Part shown: positions 6,698 to 8,395 of the stretch, piece by piece
Layout: each line of letters opens with the position of its first letter
Numbering within the stretch: the stretch's first letter is position 1
Assembly (NCBI GenBank): GCA_019594235.1
Contig: JAFDTG010000067.1
Coordinates: 1-8,395 of the forward strand
Length of the DNA: 8,395 nucleotides
Source of the DNA: Candidatus Saliniplasma halalkaliphilum
GTDB taxonomy: Archaea; Thermoplasmatota; Thermoplasmata; Halarchaeoplasmatales; Halarchaeoplasmataceae
Direction of reading: 5' to 3'
The notes under the pieces: model-generated
Seen by the model: only the letters and a program-made list of their open reading frames with translations
The model's database searches: none
Told to the model about the DNA's origin: nothing
Translations under genes and position numbers: made by a program

Positions 6698-7325
6698 ATT
6701 TCAAAGTATAAACCATTCCTATCATGTGGCTGTTGATTCTCTCCACATCGAAGTTAGAGTTCAATATCTCACCTATATCTCTATCCATGTGAGTCCTACC
6801 AAAGAGTTTTGCAGATAACATCATGGGTATGAAAAAGAGAAACGCTACTTTATTAGAGGGTTTACCGGTATCGAGTACTATCATTTTCCCATCTTTTTTT
6901 AATATTCTGGAACATTCTTCTGCAGTTTTTCTGGGGTTAGGTAATGTTGTAAAAGTAAAAGTAGCTATAATTCTATCAAAGTAGTTATCAGGGAACTGTG
7001 AATTTTCTATATCATCATATCTTACACTTGCAATTTCACCGATCCCATCTTTCTCGATACGCCTTTTAGATCTTCTAAGCATACCTTTACTGATGTCTGT
7101 TCCTATGACTTTTCCGTTATCTAGATAAGATGAAATTTCTGTCAGTATCTGTCCAGTCCCGGTCCCGATGTCAAGGACTCTTTCGTCACCTGAGAGTTCT
7201 AAAGACTCAATAGCTTGACTTTTCCATTTTTTCTGTGGTCTACCGATTATAGGAAAATTGTCAATTTTGTCGTAGAATGAATTCCACATGTCGTATCTTG
7301 AGGCTACTTTTTCCTTATCTGCCAT
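6681..7325 (-). CDS. Class I SAM-dependent methyltransferase, UbiE/MenG-like, substrate unknown
   Basis: This 214-residue protein has a single Rossmann methyltransferase domain. It shows motif I VLDIGTGTGQ (50-59), which binds S-adenosylmethionine; the acidic end of strand 2, GTDISKGML (75-83), with Asp77 as likely ribose ligand; a Asp-Asp pair at 104-105 near the adenine; FDRIIATFTFTTLPNP (116-131) as motif IV; and LKKDGKMIVLDTG (142-154). The layout resembles the UbiE/MenG and phospholipid N-methyltransferase group, but these motifs do not fix the substrate. A hydrophobic stretch at about 160-174 (VAFLFFIPMMLSAKL) could lie against a membrane or line a lipid pocket; it is short for a transmembrane helix. 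The gene has its own promoter-like box and is 57 bp downstream of the presenilin-like protease gene. There is no quinone or lipid gene in the window to support a role, so I leave the gene unnamed. Confidence 0.85.
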   Translation of the reverse strand: MADKEKVASRYDMWNSFYDKIDNFPIIGRPQKKWKSQAIESLELSGDERVLDIGTGTGQILTEISSYLDNGKVIGTDISKGMLRRSKRRIEKDGIGEIASVRYDDIENSQFPDNYFDRIIATFTFTTLPNPRKTAEECSRILKKDGKMIVLDTGKPSNKVAFLFFIPMMLSAKLFGRTHMDRDIGEILNSNFDVERINSHMIGMVYTLKCKIKK

Positions 7326-7348
7326 CTAAGTACTGAAAGCGATTTCAA

Positions 7349-7355
7349 TTATAAA
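7349..7355 (-). promoter_or_regulatory. Probable TATA box of the methyltransferase gene (leaderless type)
   Basis: On the minus strand TTTATAA, within CTTTTTATAAT (7348-7358), is centred 27 bp before the ATG at 7325. This is the spacing expected if transcription starts at the A of the ATG. No Shine-Dalgarno-like sequence lies between. The gene therefore probably has its own leaderless transcript instead of depending on the upstream protease gene. Confidence 0.55.
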
Positions 7356-7372
7356 AAGTCTACACAACCTTA

Positions 7373-7382
7373 ACAAAAATAA
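7373..7382 (-). terminator. Weak T-rich terminator after the presenilin-like gene
   Basis: Directly after the TAA stop, the minus strand reads TTATTTTTG, a short T-tract of the archaeal terminator type. It precedes the separate promoter of the methyltransferase gene, which fits two transcription units, but the tract is short. Confidence 0.35.
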
Positions 7383-8336
7383 TTACCATACAAAAGACAT
7401 CCCTAATGTGAGTTCTTGGTACACTATAAGATACGAAACTACGTACCCTAATATCGCCCCGGTGTTCAAAAGAGGTAAACCGGCTTGAGGGTTTCCTTTC
7501 AAAACGAACCTCATAAGAACTAAAACACCTATTACGGAACCGACTATACATCCGAAAACTACTAGGAGTGGAGCATAAAATCCAGCTACGATCATCCCTG
7601 GGAGATGATAACTAGCAGATACCGCTAGGATCCCGGGTATTATCAGATCACCTAAACCAATGAACACCGCATCTCTTTTTTCTCTTTTATCTATCTTCTG
7701 TACTATTCCTTCTTCTTTGTAAAATGAATAACTTAGTTTTTTGGGGATCACTAGCACCACAGGCAGCTTCATCTTCATGACTCCTGATGCCAGTGATATC
7801 ATATGTTTGGTTTTGTAGACTGAAATGAAATCATAGATCGCTAAGACAATCAGTAGAACGAAAACAGGTAATATCCCGAAACTCATACCGAAAATACCTG
7901 CAATGCCAGCTCCCATCACGATGCCAATACTATCAACGACATACCATTCTGGGAATTTATACAATGTATACGTAAGAGAAATAGCTAGAAGTATGGAAAT
8001 AGTTAAAGGTATATCCAATGAGAATCCACCTAGTTTTAAAAAATAAGGTATAAAGTGGAATAGTACGGGATATGTGACATAAAATATAGTGAGACCCACC
8101 ACGCCCAATATCGCATACTGGATGAAGTCACCTTTTGTATACTTCATGACTGCCAACATTATGCCTGTAAAAATGATTATGAATGCTACATAAATAAGTG
8201 GATTAGTGGGATCGTCAACATCTTCACCAAATGCCTGATATTCTTGAGGATAGAGATTTACGATAGCAACAGCTCCAATCTGGACTATCACCATCAAGCA
8301 GGCGATTGCAACAACAGGAACGTATTCTCTATCCAA
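7383..8336 (-). CDS. Presenilin/signal peptide peptidase-like A22 aspartyl intramembrane protease
   Basis: This 317-residue polytopic membrane protein carries the two catalytic aspartate motifs of family A22 (GxGD) proteases: YD at 168-169 in AIYDFISVYKTKH (167-179), and GLGD at 227-230. It would cleave transmembrane helices inside the bilayer; archaeal homologues such as that of Methanoculleus have been used as structural models of presenilin. I count about nine hydrophobic segments (near 7-29, 46-66, 71-92, 108-127, 134-152, 154-172, 224-245, 249-276, 286-308), matching the nine-helix presenilin fold. The usual C-terminal PAL motif is replaced by QAGLPLLN (284-291). The loop between the aspartates is short and basic (KKLSYSFYKEE, 199-209) and follows LPVVLVIPK (191-199). 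Start: TTG at 8336, directly after an in-frame TGA two codons upstream and 6 nt after AGGTG. The natural substrate is unknown. Confidence 0.9.
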   Translation of the reverse strand: MDREYVPVVAIACLMVIVQIGAVAIVNLYPQEYQAFGEDVDDPTNPLIYVAFIIIFTGIMLAVMKYTKGDFIQYAILGVVGLTIFYVTYPVLFHFIPYFLKLGGFSLDIPLTISILLAISLTYTLYKFPEWYVVDSIGIVMGAGIAGIFGMSFGILPVFVLLIVLAIYDFISVYKTKHMISLASGVMKMKLPVVLVIPKKLSYSFYKEEGIVQKIDKREKRDAVFIGLGDLIIPGILAVSASYHLPGMIVAGFYAPLLVVFGCIVGSVIGVLVLMRFVLKGNPQAGLPLLNTGAILGYVVSYLIVYQELTLGMSFVW

Positions 8337-8342
8337 AACTCA

Positions 8343-8347
8343 CACCT
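8343..8347 (-). promoter_or_regulatory. Shine-Dalgarno site supporting the TTG start of the presenilin-like gene
   Basis: On the minus strand AGGTG lies exactly 6 nt before the TTG, the same motif and spacing as at acs. An in-frame TGA two codons upstream rules out any longer protein, and the next in-frame ATG would fall well inside the first helices. The remaining bases to the window end (8348-8395) show no gene and no clear promoter. Confidence 0.7.
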
Positions 8348-8395
8348 TTACAATCTGCTAGCAAAGGCCATTGTGCCCTTTACACTATTCACACG

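Noticed and set aside
8363..8381. Small inverted repeat AAAGG...CCTTT near the right edge
   Set aside because: The stem is only 5 bp with a 9-nt loop and has no T-tract behind it; too weak for a terminator or RNA structure call.
1..8395. tRNA or rRNA genes, CRISPR arrays, insertion sequences, toxin-antitoxin or defence genes
   Set aside because: I looked on both strands and saw none. The window is almost entirely filled by eight recognisable genes, and the spacers of 133 and 146 bp hold promoters.

Overview
This window looks like ordinary chromosome from an archaeon, most likely a euryarchaeote, with a GC content that I judge by eye to be about 40%. The archaeal signs are: a GMP synthase split so that the glutaminase subunit stands alone; a THEP1-type nucleoside-triphosphatase; a presenilin-like A22 membrane protease of the archaeal type; TATA-box promoters in place of -35/-10 elements; and two genes whose TATA box lies about 27-29 bp before the start codon, as in leaderless archaeal transcription. 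The acetyl-CoA synthetase is acidic near its N-terminus (31 Asp+Glu against 15 Lys+Arg in the first 120 residues), which hints at some salt adaptation. I would not name a genus.

Left part (1-4570): nucleotide and cofactor biosynthesis. purF runs leftwards off the window edge. A 146-bp divergent spacer separates it from pdxT, which runs rightwards. pdxT meets guaA (glutaminase subunit) tail to tail with a 10-bp overlap. Behind guaA on the minus strand lie pyrG and a THEP1-family NTPase, so the order of transcription is THEP1-pyrG-guaA, a likely operon with gaps of 50 and 21 bp. PurF, PdxT, GuaA-N and PyrG are all glutamine amidotransferases: one N-terminal-nucleophile enzyme and three Cys-His-Glu triad enzymes, serving purine, pyridoxal phosphate, GMP and CTP synthesis. 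This run of four is the most notable organisational feature.

Middle (4571-6680): an AT-rich 133-bp divergent spacer, rich in inverted repeats, drives acs (AMP-forming acetyl-CoA synthetase), which activates acetate. acs ends in a T-rich stretch that also lies between convergent genes.

Right part (6681-8395): two minus-strand genes. One encodes a small class I SAM-dependent methyltransferase of unknown substrate with its own leaderless-type promoter. The other encodes a nine-helix presenilin/signal-peptide-peptidase-like aspartyl protease that starts at TTG behind a good Shine-Dalgarno sequence.

I found no mobile element, CRISPR array, tRNA, rRNA or defence gene, and no convincing undescribed system. 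The points worth following up are the amidotransferase cluster and the structured spacers upstream of acs and between purF and pdxT.
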